Shown: positions 9,349-19,479, counted from the first letter of the stretch. The stretch: DNA of 64,000 nt from an uncultured Euryhalocaulis sp. (GCA_913055605.1 CAJXKJ010000009.1:1-64000); one strand, 5' to 3'. Program-made: numbers and translations. Notes: generated by a model not told the origin, from the sequence alone.

Positions 9349-10692
9349 ATGTATGTCAGCAAGAAACATTTGTCCCGGCGCGCCGTGCTGCGCGGCGCCG
9401 GCGTGGCGCTGGGCCTGCCGTTCCTGAACGCGATGGTGCCGGCCGGCACGGCGCTGGCGCAGACCGCCGCGGCGCCCCGCCCGCGCCTGGGCTTCTTCTA
9501 TCTTCCGCACGGCGCGATCATGGGCAACACGACGCTGGGCCCGGATGTGAACGGCTGGACGCCGGACCGGGAAGGCGCGGATTTCGACTTCAAGGACATC
9601 CTGAAGCCGCTGGAGCCGCTGAAAAGCCGGCTGACCGTGGTGAGCCAGATGCACAACCGGCCCGCCGAAAGCAGCGCCGTGCACTCCATCACGCCGGGCA
9701 CCTGGCTGTCCTGCGTGGCGCCGGCCAAGAGCCAGCAGCCGCGCGGCGGCATCACCGTCGACCAGCTCGCCGCCCAGCATATCGGCCAGGACACGCCGCT
9801 GCCCTCGCTTGAGGTCTGCACCGAGCTCAATGGCGGCGGCGGCCAGTGCGACGGCACCTATGGCTGCAGCTTCGGCAAGACGATCTCCTTCGCCAACGCG
9901 ACCACGCCGCTGCCGATGGAGGAAGACCCGCGCAAGCTGTTCGAGAAGCTGTTCGGCCGCGGCAAGACCGAGGCCGAGCGCGCCGCGATCAACCGCGACT
10001 TCGCCTCGATGCTGGACATGGTGACCCAGGACGCCAAGCGGATGAAGCTGGATCTGGGCGCCGAGGACCGGGTGGTCATGGACGACTATCTGGAAAATGT
10101 GCGCGAGATCGAACGCCGCATGCAGATGATGGAGCAGCAGGACTCCGCCGACATGGCGCTGCCCGAAATCCCGGTCGCGATTCCGGATTTCGACGCGCAG
10201 CTGACCCTGATGTTCGACCTGATCGCGCTGGCTTACCAGGCCGACCTGACGCGCGTGGCGACCTTCATGCTGGCCGCGGAGGTCAGCAGCCGCACCTTCC
10301 CCGAACTCGGCATCCCGGAGGCGTTCCACCCGCTGTCGCACCGGACCGGGGACCGCGAGGCGGCCGAGAAGCTGATCCGCCTGCAGGCCTATTTCACGCA
10401 GGCCTACGCCAATTTCGCGCAGAAGCTGGCCGAAACGCCGGACGGCGAGAATTCGGTGCTGGACAACGCCATGCTCGTCTACGGCTCGAACATGAGCAGC
10501 AGCAACAAGCACGACAATTATCCGCTGCCGACCACGGTTCTGGGCGGCGGCGCCGGAACGCTGAAAGGCAACCAGCATATCCGCACCGCGGACCATACGC
10601 CGCTAGCCAATCTCCACCTGACCCTGTTGCAGCGCGCCGGCGTGCCGGAAACCGCGTTCGGCGACAGCACCGGCACGATCGAGGAGATCTAG
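9349..10692 (+). CDS. DUF1552 domain-containing protein, Tat signal
   Basis: N-terminal KKHLSRRAVLRGAGVALGLPFLNAMVP, then FFYLPHGAIMGN and GVPETAFGDSTGTIEEI, typical of DUF1552. It follows a DUF1592-type gene, the usual partner. Confidence 0.9.
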   Translation: MYVSKKHLSRRAVLRGAGVALGLPFLNAMVPAGTALAQTAAAPRPRLGFFYLPHGAIMGNTTLGPDVNGWTPDREGADFDFKDILKPLEPLKSRLTVVSQMHNRPAESSAVHSITPGTWLSCVAPAKSQQPRGGITVDQLAAQHIGQDTPLPSLEVCTELNGGGGQCDGTYGCSFGKTISFANATTPLPMEEDPRKLFEKLFGRGKTEAERAAINRDFASMLDMVTQDAKRMKLDLGAEDRVVMDDYLENVREIERRMQMMEQQDSADMALPEIPVAIPDFDAQLTLMFDLIALAYQADLTRVATFMLAAEVSSRTFPELGIPEAFHPLSHRTGDREAAEKLIRLQAYFTQAYANFAQKLAETPDGENSVLDNAMLVYGSNMSSSNKHDNYPLPTTVLGGGAGTLKGNQHIRTADHTPLANLHLTLLQRAGVPETAFGDSTGTIEEI

Positions 10693-10696
10693 GGCC

Positions 10697-12277
10697 ATGC
10701 GCGCGCATTTCCTCGCCGTCACGCTTCTGGCCGCCGCCGCCGCGCCCGCCATCGCGGCCGACAGCGCCGATATTGTCGCGGCGGCGGAGGCGGGCGATTC
10801 CGACGCGGTCCGCGGCCTGATCCGCACCGGGGCCGACGCGTCGGCGGCCTCGGCCGACGGCACAACCGCGCTGCACTGGGCCGCCTATAACGGCGATGCG
10901 GAGCTTGCCCGGACGCTGCTGCGCGCCGGCGCCGACCCGGATGGGCAGAACGATTACGGCGCGACGCCGCTGTCCGCTGCGGCGCTGGCCGCCGACACGG
11001 TGCTGATCGAGGCGCTGCTGGACGGCGGGGCCGATCCCGACCTCGCCAATGCGGACGGGCAGACGCCGCTGATGGTGGTGGCGCGCTCCGGCAATGTCGA
11101 CGCGGCGCGCGCGCTGCTGAAGGCCGGCGCCGATCCCAACGCGACCGAACAATGGCGCGGGCAGACCGCCCTGATCTGGGCCGCCGCGCAGGGCCGGCCG
11201 GACATGGTCGCCCTGCTGCTGGAGCACGGCGCCGGGCCGGACGCGCGCGGCAAGGTCAATCACTGGGAAAGCCAGGTCAGCGGCGAGCCGCGCGCCCAGT
11301 ATCGCGAGATGGGCGGGCTGACGCCGATGCTCTACGCCGCGCGCGAGGGCTGCGCGGAATGCCTGTCGCGGCTGGTCGAAGGCGGCGCGGACCCGGACCT
11401 GCCGGACCCGCAGGGCGTCACGCCGCTGGTGATGGCGATCAACAGCATGCATTTCGACGCGGCCAAAGTGCTGATCGAGGCCGGCGCCGATGTCGACAAA
11501 TGGGACTGGTGGGGCCGCTCGCCGCTTTATGTCGCGGTGGACATGAACACCGTGCCCTATGGCGGGCGCGTGGACCGTCCGGCGGTCGACGACGCCACCT
11601 CGCTGGACGTGATCCGCATGCTGCTGGAGCGCGGGGCCAATCCGGACACGCGGCTGAAACTGTTTCCGCCCTACCGCCATGTCGAGGACGACCGCGGCTG
11701 CGACCTGATGCTGGACATCGGCACGACGCCGCTGCTGCGCGCCGCCAAGACGTTCGACGCCCCGGCGATCGCGCTGCTGCTGGAGCACGGCGCCGACGTG
11801 AACAAATCCAATGTCTATGGCGTGGCGCCGGTCATGGCCGCCGCCGGGACCTGGTCGGTGGAGTGCGACGTGCGCGGCGGGCCGGGATATCTGGACGCCA
11901 ACGTGCAGGAGAAATCCATCGCGGCGCTGGACCTGCTGCTGAAGGCCGGCGCGGACATCAACGCAAGCGACGATCTGGACCGGGGCAGTTTCGGCCAGGC
12001 CCGCGGCCAGACCGCCCTGCACGGCGCGGCCTTCTGGGGATGGAACGATGTCGTCCGCTATCTGGTCGCGAACGGTGCGGACATCACGGCGCAGGACAGG
12101 AACGGCATGACGCCGATCGACGCCGCGATGGGCCGCGCCGGCGGCCACGACCGCGGCGCGACGATCATGGTGTTCGAGGAGACCGCCGCCCTGTTGCGCG
12201 AACTGTGTGCGGAACAGGCCGGTTGCGCGCTTCCGCCCGAACAGGCGGCCCAGGCGGGCGACCCCTCCGCCGGGTAA
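10697..12277 (+). CDS. Exported ankyrin-repeat protein (paralogue of 801-2360)
   Basis: Signal peptide plus ankyrin units. Collinear with the upstream copy, including the LKLFPPYRhveDDRG segment. Confidence 0.9.
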   Translation: MRAHFLAVTLLAAAAAPAIAADSADIVAAAEAGDSDAVRGLIRTGADASAASADGTTALHWAAYNGDAELARTLLRAGADPDGQNDYGATPLSAAALAADTVLIEALLDGGADPDLANADGQTPLMVVARSGNVDAARALLKAGADPNATEQWRGQTALIWAAAQGRPDMVALLLEHGAGPDARGKVNHWESQVSGEPRAQYREMGGLTPMLYAAREGCAECLSRLVEGGADPDLPDPQGVTPLVMAINSMHFDAAKVLIEAGADVDKWDWWGRSPLYVAVDMNTVPYGGRVDRPAVDDATSLDVIRMLLERGANPDTRLKLFPPYRHVEDDRGCDLMLDIGTTPLLRAAKTFDAPAIALLLEHGADVNKSNVYGVAPVMAAAGTWSVECDVRGGPGYLDANVQEKSIAALDLLLKAGADINASDDLDRGSFGQARGQTALHGAAFWGWNDVVRYLVANGADITAQDRNGMTPIDAAMGRAGGHDRGATIMVFEETAALLRELCAEQAGCALPPEQAAQAGDPSAG

Positions 12278-12310
12278 TTTTCGAAAAGCGCCGTCCGGCT
12301 CGGGGCCGGT

Positions 12311-12550
12311 TCAGCCCTCCACGTCCGTTTCCGGGCGGTCGTCGCCGCGCGAAAGCTCGTGGCGCCAGTGGCCGGTCTCGTCCTCATAGGTGATCCCGAC
12401 CGTCTCGCCGGCCACGACCTGTTCCTTGGCCGCGCGTTCGGCCGCCGCGCGGGCGGCGTCATGGCTCGGAAACGTCTCGGAAAACACGCCCTGGACCGTA
12501 TAGGCCCAGCCGCCGTCATGCTGCACGATCTGGTAGACAAGTTTCGCCAT
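12311..12550 (-). CDS. DUF2188-like small protein
   Basis: MAKLVYQIVQHDGGWAYTVQGVFSETFPSHDAARAAAERAAKEQ; the ATG at 12550 is preferred to the long upstream extension in the ORF track. Confidence 0.65.
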   Translation of the reverse strand: MAKLVYQIVQHDGGWAYTVQGVFSETFPSHDAARAAAERAAKEQVVAGETVGITYEDETGHWRHELSRGDDRPETDVEG

Positions 12551-12695
12551 GGCCCGGCCCTCCGATAGCGCGCCCCGGAACGATCCTCCCTTTCCGTGAC
12601 TGTTACAAGCAGGGGAACTGGACGCCGGCCTTGCGATTGGGCGCGCGGGACGGCGCGGGCTTGTGTATCGTCCGGAAAACCTCTCCGGTTCCGGC

Positions 12696-14582
12696 ATGCA
12701 CGACTCTGCGCCCCAGACCGTCCGACTCGACCGCCCGGTGGACGCCGGGCGCGATCACGTGCTGGGGGAGGACCAGGCGACCATCACCCTGGTGGAGTAC
12801 GGCAGCTATGCCTGCCCCTATTGCCGCGCGGCCAATGACGAGATCGCCAAGCTGCGCGACCGGCTGGGCGGCCAGCTGCGCTATGTCTTCCGCCACCGGC
12901 CTCTGACCGGCAGCGACCTGGCCCGCCGCGCGGCGGTGCTGGCCGAGCGCGCCGATCCCGACCAGTTCTGGGCCGCCCATATCAAGCTGATGACCCGGTC
13001 GGAGACGCTGGGCGAGGACGACCTGCAGGCGGTCGCCGCCGATCTGGGCGTTCTCGACAGGGACATGCCGGAGGCGGGCGCCCCGGACGCGGCGCAGGCC
13101 CGCGCCGAGGCGCGCGTGGCAGAGGACGAGCGGAGCGCCGCCGCCAGCGGCGTGATGGTCACCCCGACCTTCTTCGTGAACGGCCGCCGCTATGACGGGC
13201 CGTGGGACGAAAGCTCGCTGGCCGACGCGGCCCTGGGCACGCTCGGCCACCGGGTCGGCGCCACGGCGCTGGACTTCGCGCGCTGGGGTCCTTCGGCGGG
13301 CGTGCTGCTGCTGATCGCCGCGCTTGTCGCTTTGGTGCTCAGCAATTCGCCGCTGGGCCCGGCGGTGGAGGCGTTCTGGGAATGGGATCTGGGCTTCGCC
13401 TTCGGCGAGTCCGGCTTCGCCATGTCGCTGCGCCACTGGATCAATGACGGCCTTCTGACGGTCTTCTTCCTGGTCGTCGGGCTGGAGATCAAACGCGAAT
13501 TCACCGTCGGCCACCTCGCCACGCGGCGAAGGGCCGCGCTGCCCGTCGTGGCGGCGCTGGGCGGGATGATCGGGCCGGTGGTGCTGTATCTGGCCCTGAT
13601 CGCCAATCCGGAATGGCGGCATGGCTGGGGCGTGCCGGTCGCCACCGACACCGCCTTCGCCATCGCGCTGATCGCGATGCTGGGGCGGCGCGTGCCGCTG
13701 GCCCTGCGGGTCTTCCTCACCGCCACCGCGATCGTCGACGATATCGGCGCGATCCTGGTCGTGGCGGCCTTCTATTCGGGGGAGCTGCAGCCGGTTTATC
13801 TCGTCGCCGCGGCCGCGCTGGTGGTCCTGCTGGCCCTGCTGAACCGGGCCGGGGTATACCGCGCCGCGCCCTATATCCTGCTGGGCGTGCTGCTGTGGAT
13901 TTTCGTGTTCGCCGGGGGGCTGCACGCCACGCTGGCCGGCGTCCTGCTGGCCTTCGTCATCCCGACCCGGCCGCCGGCAAACCTGGCCGCGCTCACCGCC
14001 CAGGCCGACGCGGTCATCAAGGCCGAGGCCGAGCGCGGCGACGAGGCCCTGCGCCATGGCCCGTCGGTTCCCGCCCTGCAGGCGCTGGACCGGATTCACG
14101 ACCGGCTGGAATCCCCGGCCGACCGCCTGCTGCGCCGCATGGGGGGGCAGTCCAGCTATGTCGTGCTGCCGGTGTTCGCGCTGGCCAATGCGGGGGTGGC
14201 GCTGTCCGGCGGGGTGTGGAGCGGGCACGGATCGCTGCTGCTGGCCGTCATCGCCGGGCTGGCGATCGGCAAGCCGCTGGGCATCTTTTCGGCTTCGGCG
14301 CTGGCGGTGCGGCTGGGCGTCGCCGAAAAGCCGGACGCCTATTCCTGGCGCCAGCTGGCCGGGGCCGGTGCGCTGGCCGGCATCGGCTTCACCATGTCGC
14401 TGTTCATCGCCGGCCAGGCCTTCGCCGACCCGGAGGATTTCGCCGCCGCCAAGATCGCGGTCTTCGCCGCCTCGGTCCTGGCCGCCACGCTGGGGGTCGC
14501 CCTGCTCTGGGGCGCGGAGGCCGCCCGCCGCCCGCGGGAGGACGCCGCCGAGTGCGACGAGCGCGCCTGCACGCCACTGTAG
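12696..14582 (+). CDS. nhaA: Na+/H+ antiporter NhaA with N-terminal DsbA-like thioredoxin domain
   Basis: N-terminal YGSYACPYCRAANDEI (CPYC active site), then NhaA motifs (FFLVVGLEIKREF, PVATDTAFAIALIAMLG, LHATLAGVLLAFVIP). Confidence 0.92.
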   Translation: MHDSAPQTVRLDRPVDAGRDHVLGEDQATITLVEYGSYACPYCRAANDEIAKLRDRLGGQLRYVFRHRPLTGSDLARRAAVLAERADPDQFWAAHIKLMTRSETLGEDDLQAVAADLGVLDRDMPEAGAPDAAQARAEARVAEDERSAAASGVMVTPTFFVNGRRYDGPWDESSLADAALGTLGHRVGATALDFARWGPSAGVLLLIAALVALVLSNSPLGPAVEAFWEWDLGFAFGESGFAMSLRHWINDGLLTVFFLVVGLEIKREFTVGHLATRRRAALPVVAALGGMIGPVVLYLALIANPEWRHGWGVPVATDTAFAIALIAMLGRRVPLALRVFLTATAIVDDIGAILVVAAFYSGELQPVYLVAAAALVVLLALLNRAGVYRAAPYILLGVLLWIFVFAGGLHATLAGVLLAFVIPTRPPANLAALTAQADAVIKAEAERGDEALRHGPSVPALQALDRIHDRLESPADRLLRRMGGQSSYVVLPVFALANAGVALSGGVWSGHGSLLLAVIAGLAIGKPLGIFSASALAVRLGVAEKPDAYSWRQLAGAGALAGIGFTMSLFIAGQAFADPEDFAAAKIAVFAASVLAATLGVALLWGAEAARRPREDAAECDERACTPL

Positions 14583-14590
14583 TGCGGCCC

Positions 14591-15160
14591 TTACTCCGCC
14601 AGCGGGTTTCCGCGCGGCTCCCAGGTTTCGTCGAACCGGTCCGGCAGGCCGCTGTCGGAGCTGATATAGCGCCGCGCGATCAACCATTTGCCGTCCTGCT
14701 TCACCAGCTCGGTGTCCTCCCGCCCCTGTTCGTACAGGCGCGGCGCCTCGCCGACCCCGTCATTCATCACGCCGGTCCAGATGACATGCGCCTCCGCCGT
14801 GTCGCCATGCACCTCGATCACCGGATTGGTCAGCAGCATATGGCCGCGCGGATAGGCGGGGCGTTCGGATTCGCCGTCGCGGCTCGGCCCCGCGCCGTAC
14901 AGCGCGTCGATCTCCGCATGGCCGACCGCCACCGTTCCGTCGACGTCCAGCAGCGCGTCCTCGGTGAAATAGTCGGACAGCTCATGCGCCTGGCCATTGG
15001 CGAGGTCGTAATAATAGCGGGTCAGGAAATCCTCGATCTGGATCCGGTCCAGAAGCGTCTCCGCGGTGACCTGCTGCGCCGCCGCCGGAACGGCAATGGC
15101 GGTGAGGCCGGCCAGCAGAGCCAGCCGGGATAGAATGCGTACAGACTGCGCCGTTTTCAT
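14591..15160 (-). CDS. SnoaL-like / NTF2-fold protein with signal peptide
   Basis: LLDRIQIEDFLTRYYYDLANGQAHELSDYFTEDALLDVDG is typical of the SnoaL-like fold; hydrophobic N-terminus. Confidence 0.75.
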   Translation of the reverse strand: MKTAQSVRILSRLALLAGLTAIAVPAAAQQVTAETLLDRIQIEDFLTRYYYDLANGQAHELSDYFTEDALLDVDGTVAVGHAEIDALYGAGPSRDGESERPAYPRGHMLLTNPVIEVHGDTAEAHVIWTGVMNDGVGEAPRLYEQGREDTELVKQDGKWLIARRYISSDSGLPDRFDETWEPRGNPLAE

Positions 15161-15244
15161 CTGGCGTCCTCCCCATAGTGTTTGTTGCCGGCCGCGGGGG
15201 CCGGACGGGGAGGATAGCCGCGCCGCTCAGCTGAGTCAGGCGAG

Positions 15245-16153
15245 TCAGGCGGATCGGCGCGAACGGGTCTTCAGCAATTCGCCGACGCCGCTCAGCAGGC
15301 GGTGCGGCTGGCGGTCCGCCGGCTGGACCTTCCAGTCTTTCGCCTTGTAATAGCCGGTGGTGACGCCATAGCCGGTGGCGCCGCCGCGCCGCGCCATCAG
15401 GATTTCGCAGGCCGGATCGTCCCCCACCACGCCGACGCGCGTGGCCGGCACCCCCAGCCGACGCGCGATGAAGCGCAGCGCCTGGATCGACGGCTTGCCG
15501 GTCAACAGCATCTTCGCGCCGGTCATCTTGCGGATCGCCGCGACGATGGCGTGGGAATAGCCCATGCTGCGCCCCGCCGAGGTCGCGAAGAACGGCACGT
15601 CGGAGGCGCAATACAGCTCCGCGCCGTTCCAGATCGCGTTGCAGGCCTGTTCGATGTCCTTCATTCCGCAATCGGGGTGCCAGCCGACATAGACCGCGTC
15701 GGTCTCTTCCGCGCCGTCGTCGCCGGTGAAGCGCGTGGCGATTCCCGCCTGCTCCAGGCACCAGCCGACGCCGGGCGAGCCCAGCACCAGCGCCGATTTC
15801 ACCCCGCGCCGCGTCATCATGTCGGCGGCGACGCTGGACGGGGTCAGCATCTGGTCGTCGGCGACGGGCAGGCCGATCTTGCGCAGCTTCGCCGCCTGTT
15901 CGGGCGGCGGATAGGCGCTGCCGTTGGTGAAGGCGACATAGGGCACGCCGCGGCGGCTGAGCTCCTCCAGCGTCTCCACCGCACCAGGCAGCAGCGTATA
16001 GCCGCCCAGCGCCCGGTCGCTGAGGATCAGCGTGCCGTCCACGTCGAACATATAGGCCTCGGGCGCCGGCGGCGTTTTCGCGGGCGCTGTCTTCGCTGGC
16101 GTCTTCACTGTCGTCTTCGCGCTCTTTTTCGGGGCGCGTTTAGCGGCGCTCAT
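15245..16153 (-). CDS. HAD-superfamily (subclass IIA-like) hydrolase
   Basis: AYMFDVDGTLILSDRALGGY...VAFTNGS...TGKPS...VGVVGDDPACEILMARRGG. Start codon overlaps the upstream stop (ATGA at 16150-16153). Confidence 0.88.
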   Translation of the reverse strand: MSAAKRAPKKSAKTTVKTPAKTAPAKTPPAPEAYMFDVDGTLILSDRALGGYTLLPGAVETLEELSRRGVPYVAFTNGSAYPPPEQAAKLRKIGLPVADDQMLTPSSVAADMMTRRGVKSALVLGSPGVGWCLEQAGIATRFTGDDGAEETDAVYVGWHPDCGMKDIEQACNAIWNGAELYCASDVPFFATSAGRSMGYSHAIVAAIRKMTGAKMLLTGKPSIQALRFIARRLGVPATRVGVVGDDPACEILMARRGGATGYGVTTGYYKAKDWKVQPADRQPHRLLSGVGELLKTRSRRSA

Positions 16154-17622
16154 CGGCTCAGCTCCAGATGGAAATCGGGCTTGTCCACGGTGACGCTCTC
16201 CAGATCGTCGCGCGCCAGCAAAGCGCGGATCAGCTCCATCGCCGCGTCGCGTCCGGGGACGTAGGTGCGCGGCGCCGGGCCGGCGGCCTGCATCGCGTCG
16301 ACCTGTTCGGCCGGCATGGTGGCGCGCAGCAGGAATTCCTCGTCCGACAGATCGCGGCCCACACGGCGGCGCAGCTCGTCGACGCTGGCCATGTCCGGTT
16401 CGTCGGCCAGCTCCCTGGCGCGGGGCGACGACATGATGCGGTCCATCACATGATCGGCGATCGGGGCGTTCGGGCGGCCGAACCGGCCGATCGCATAGCG
16501 CACGATCTCGTCGGGGATGGTCTCGTAGCGCTCCCGTCCCGCCTGCACGCCGGTGACGTTCAGCATCGCCTGGGTCATCACCATCTGGGCGAAGGGCGTC
16601 ATGACGATGGGATAGCCCAGCTCCTCGCGCACGCGGGCCAGCTCCTCCACCACCTGATCCTCGATGCCGGTGATGCGCTGCTCCGCGAAATGGCGGCGCA
16701 TCGTGCCCATCATGCCGCCCGGCAATTGGTGGCGCAGATAGGCCGCGTCGAAGGCGCGCGGCGCCCCGGCGGCCAGGCCCTCGGCCTCCGCCAGCTCGGT
16801 GAAATAGCGCACGACCTCGGCCAGCGCGTCCTCGTCCACCTGCACGCTGTGGCCCAGCGCCTTCAGATTTTTCAGAACGCGTTCCGCCGGCGGGTTGGAC
16901 GGGCCGTCCGCCGCCGCGCCGCTGGCGCACTGCACGGTCTCCGCGCCATAGGACGCGCCGTCCGCATAGGTGAGGTCCGCCAGGCCCGCGGTGCAGTGGG
17001 CGTGCAGCTCCAGCGGCTTGTCGCCCATTTCGGCGAGGATGGCGGGGATCAGCGTGCGCGCCCGCTCCGGCGTCAGCAGGCCGCCGACATCCTTGATATA
17101 GAGCGCGTCGACGTCCGGGCTCGCCGCCATCTGGCGCGCGCGCTCCACGAAATGCGCGTCGTCATGAACCGGGCTGATCGTATAGACGAGCGCGGTGACG
17201 ACATAGGATGCGCCGCCCGCCTTGGCCATGCGCGCCCCGGCCAGATTGCCCTCCACATCATTCATCGGATCGGCGATGGCGAAGCGGCCGACGCCGTTAT
17301 TGACCAGCGTGCGATAGGCCAGCGCCATGAATTCCGGGCTCGCCGTCTCCCAGGAGATGAAGCGGAAGCCGGTGGACAGGAATTGCAGCGGCGTGTTCGG
17401 GCAGGCCTCGGCCATCAGGCGGATCCGCTCCCAAGGGTCTTCCTTCTTGAACCGGGCGGCGACGGCCATGTGCGTGGAGGTGGTGAAGTCGATCGCCTTG
17501 AACCCGACCTGGTCCATGATCGGCGCGACGCTCAGCGTGCGCGCGGTGTCGATCCCGAGCGCCGCCCACAGGCATTGATTGCCGTCGCGCAGCGAGGTCT
17601 CGACCATGCGGATGTCAGCCAT
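16150..17622 (-). CDS. Pyruvate/oxaloacetate carboxyltransferase-type protein (HMGL-like TIM barrel)
   Basis: MVETSLRDGNQCLWAALG, IKDVGGLLTPERARTLIPAI, LELHAHCTAGLADLTY. Overlaps accC by 8 nt. Confidence 0.85.
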   Translation of the reverse strand: MADIRMVETSLRDGNQCLWAALGIDTARTLSVAPIMDQVGFKAIDFTTSTHMAVAARFKKEDPWERIRLMAEACPNTPLQFLSTGFRFISWETASPEFMALAYRTLVNNGVGRFAIADPMNDVEGNLAGARMAKAGGASYVVTALVYTISPVHDDAHFVERARQMAASPDVDALYIKDVGGLLTPERARTLIPAILAEMGDKPLELHAHCTAGLADLTYADGASYGAETVQCASGAAADGPSNPPAERVLKNLKALGHSVQVDEDALAEVVRYFTELAEAEGLAAGAPRAFDAAYLRHQLPGGMMGTMRRHFAEQRITGIEDQVVEELARVREELGYPIVMTPFAQMVMTQAMLNVTGVQAGRERYETIPDEIVRYAIGRFGRPNAPIADHVMDRIMSSPRARELADEPDMASVDELRRRVGRDLSDEEFLLRATMPAEQVDAMQAAGPAPRTYVPGRDAAMELIRALLARDDLESVTVDKPDFHLELSR

Positions 17623-18994
17623 GCACGGCCTTCTTCGCGGCGGGCGCCGCGCGCTCCAGGAAGCGCGCGCAGAACCCGGTGTCGACGCCGCCTTCGGCGA
17701 ACTCCCCGTCGGCCAGCACGGCGCGGTGGAAATCCAGATTGGTCGCCACGCCCTCGATCCGCGTCTCCGCGAGCGCCTCGCGCAGCCGCGCGATGGCGTG
17801 CGCCCGCGTGTCGCCGTGCACGATCAGCTTGGCCAGCAGGGAATCGTAAAACGGCGGCACGGACGCGCCGTCGGTTATGTGCGTGTCCACCCGCACGCCC
17901 TCGCCCGCCGGCCATTGCACGCGCGTGACGGTTCCGGGCGACGGCGCGAAGCCGCGCGCGGGGTCCTCCGCATTGATGCGGCATTCGATGGAGGCGCCTT
18001 CGGGCCGTACGTCGTCCTGAGCGAGGCGGAGGCCGTCGCCCTGTGCGATGGCGATCTGCTCGGCCACAAGGTCCGCGCCCGTGACCATTTCGGTCACCGG
18101 ATGCTCCACCTGCAGCCGGGCGTTCATTTCCAGGAAATAGAATTCGCCCCGGTCGGCGTCGACCAGGAACTCCACCGTTCCGGCGCCGCGATAGTCCAGC
18201 GCCCGCGCATAGCGAACCCCGGCCTCCAGAATGGCCTGGCGGAACTCCGGCGCCAGGCGCGGCGCGGGGCTTTCCTCGATCAGTTTCTGGTAGCGGCGCT
18301 GCACCGAACAGTCGCGCTCGCCCAGATGGATCACCCCGCCGGCGCCGTCGCCCAGCACCTGCACCTCCACATGCCGGCCGCGCGCCACGAACCGCTCCAG
18401 ATAGATGCGCGAATCCCCGAACGCCGCCTCGGCCTCCGCGGAGGCGAGCGACGCCGCCTCGGCCAGATCCTTCAGATCGTCGACGCGTTTCATGCCGCGC
18501 CCGCCGCCGCCGCCGACCGCCTTCACCAGAAGCGGCGCGCCGATGCGGGCGCCCAGCGCCACGGCGTCTTCCACCGTGTCCGCCCGGCCGCCGGGCGCGA
18601 CGGGCACGCCGGCCGCCTCCGCCGCGGCGCGGGCGCGCAGCTTGTCGCCCACCGCCTCGATCTGGCCTTGCGTCGGGCCGATCAGGATGACGCCGTTCTC
18701 CTCGCACAACCGGGCGAGCTCGGCGCGCTCCGACAGAAAGCCATAGCCCGGATGGATGGCGTCGCACGCCGCCCCCATCGCGGCCTGCACGACGGTGCCG
18801 GCGCGCAGATAGGATTCGCCGGACGGCGCCGGGCCGATGCACAGCGTGCGGTCCGCCATCTGCGCGCCGAGGGACCGGAGATCGGCCTGCGAGGCGGCGA
18901 GCACGGTCTCGATCCCCAGCGCCTGACAGGTGCGGATGACGCGCACGGCGATCTCGCCGCGATTGGCGATCAGGATGCGCTGAATGGACGCCAC
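17615..18994 (-). CDS. accC: Biotin carboxylase subunit
   Basis: IQRILIANRGEIAVRVIRTCQALGIETV, KAVGGGGGRGMKRV, FLEMNARLQVEHPVTEMVTG. Confidence 0.95.
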   Translation of the reverse strand: MASIQRILIANRGEIAVRVIRTCQALGIETVLAASQADLRSLGAQMADRTLCIGPAPSGESYLRAGTVVQAAMGAACDAIHPGYGFLSERAELARLCEENGVILIGPTQGQIEAVGDKLRARAAAEAAGVPVAPGGRADTVEDAVALGARIGAPLLVKAVGGGGGRGMKRVDDLKDLAEAASLASAEAEAAFGDSRIYLERFVARGRHVEVQVLGDGAGGVIHLGERDCSVQRRYQKLIEESPAPRLAPEFRQAILEAGVRYARALDYRGAGTVEFLVDADRGEFYFLEMNARLQVEHPVTEMVTGADLVAEQIAIAQGDGLRLAQDDVRPEGASIECRINAEDPARGFAPSPGTVTRVQWPAGEGVRVDTHITDGASVPPFYDSLLAKLIVHGDTRAHAIARLREALAETRIEGVATNLDFHRAVLADGEFAEGGVDTGFCARFLERAAPAAKKAVHG

Positions 18995-18996
18995 GT

Positions 18997-19479
18997 TCAG
19001 TCCGTCCGGACGCGGATCAGCGTCTCGCCGTATTCCACCAGCGTCGCATTCTTCGCCAACACCTCCACCACCTCGCCGGACACGCCGGCGCGGACGGTGT
19101 TCATCAGCTTCATCACCTCGATGATGCCGATGATCGTGTCGGGCTCCACGCGTTTGCCCGGCTCGACGAAAGGCGGTTCGCCCGGCTTGGGCGCGCGATA
19201 AAAAGTGCCCAACATGGGCGAGGGAACCCCGGCAACGCCTGGCTCTTCCGGCTTTTTTGGCTCTTCTGGCTTTTGCGGCGCCGCCGGGGCGGTCCTGGCC
19301 GCGGGTTCCGGCAACTGGGTTTCCGGTGATTGGGGGGCGGGGGGCGCGGCGCGGCGCGGCGCGGCGCCCGACCGGCGCAGGTCGATCTTCAGGTCGCCGC
19401 TCTGCAGCGACAGCGTGTCGAAGCTGGATTCCTCCAGCAGTTTCAGGATCTCGGCGACGTCCGCCCTGGTCAGGCTCAC
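18997..19479 (-). CDS. accB: Biotin carboxyl carrier protein
   Basis: Biotinylation motif IEVMKLMNTV; N-terminal VSLTRADVAEILKLLEESSFDTLSLQSGDLKIDLRR. GTG start at 19479 overlaps the upstream stop. Confidence 0.9.
   Translation of the reverse strand: MSLTRADVAEILKLLEESSFDTLSLQSGDLKIDLRRSGAAPRRAAPPAPQSPETQLPEPAARTAPAAPQKPEEPKKPEEPGVAGVPSPMLGTFYRAPKPGEPPFVEPGKRVEPDTIIGIIEVMKLMNTVRAGVSGEVVEVLAKNATLVEYGETLIRVRTD

Noticed and set aside
6988-10596. 1202-aa minus-strand ORF opposite the DUF1592-type and DUF1552 genes
   Set aside because: Antisense to two strong domain-bearing genes; translation is compositionally biased and spans both genes, as expected from codon-position GC bias.
12603-14687. 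694-aa minus-strand ORF opposite nhaA
   Set aside because: Antisense to NhaA; no domain-like sequence.
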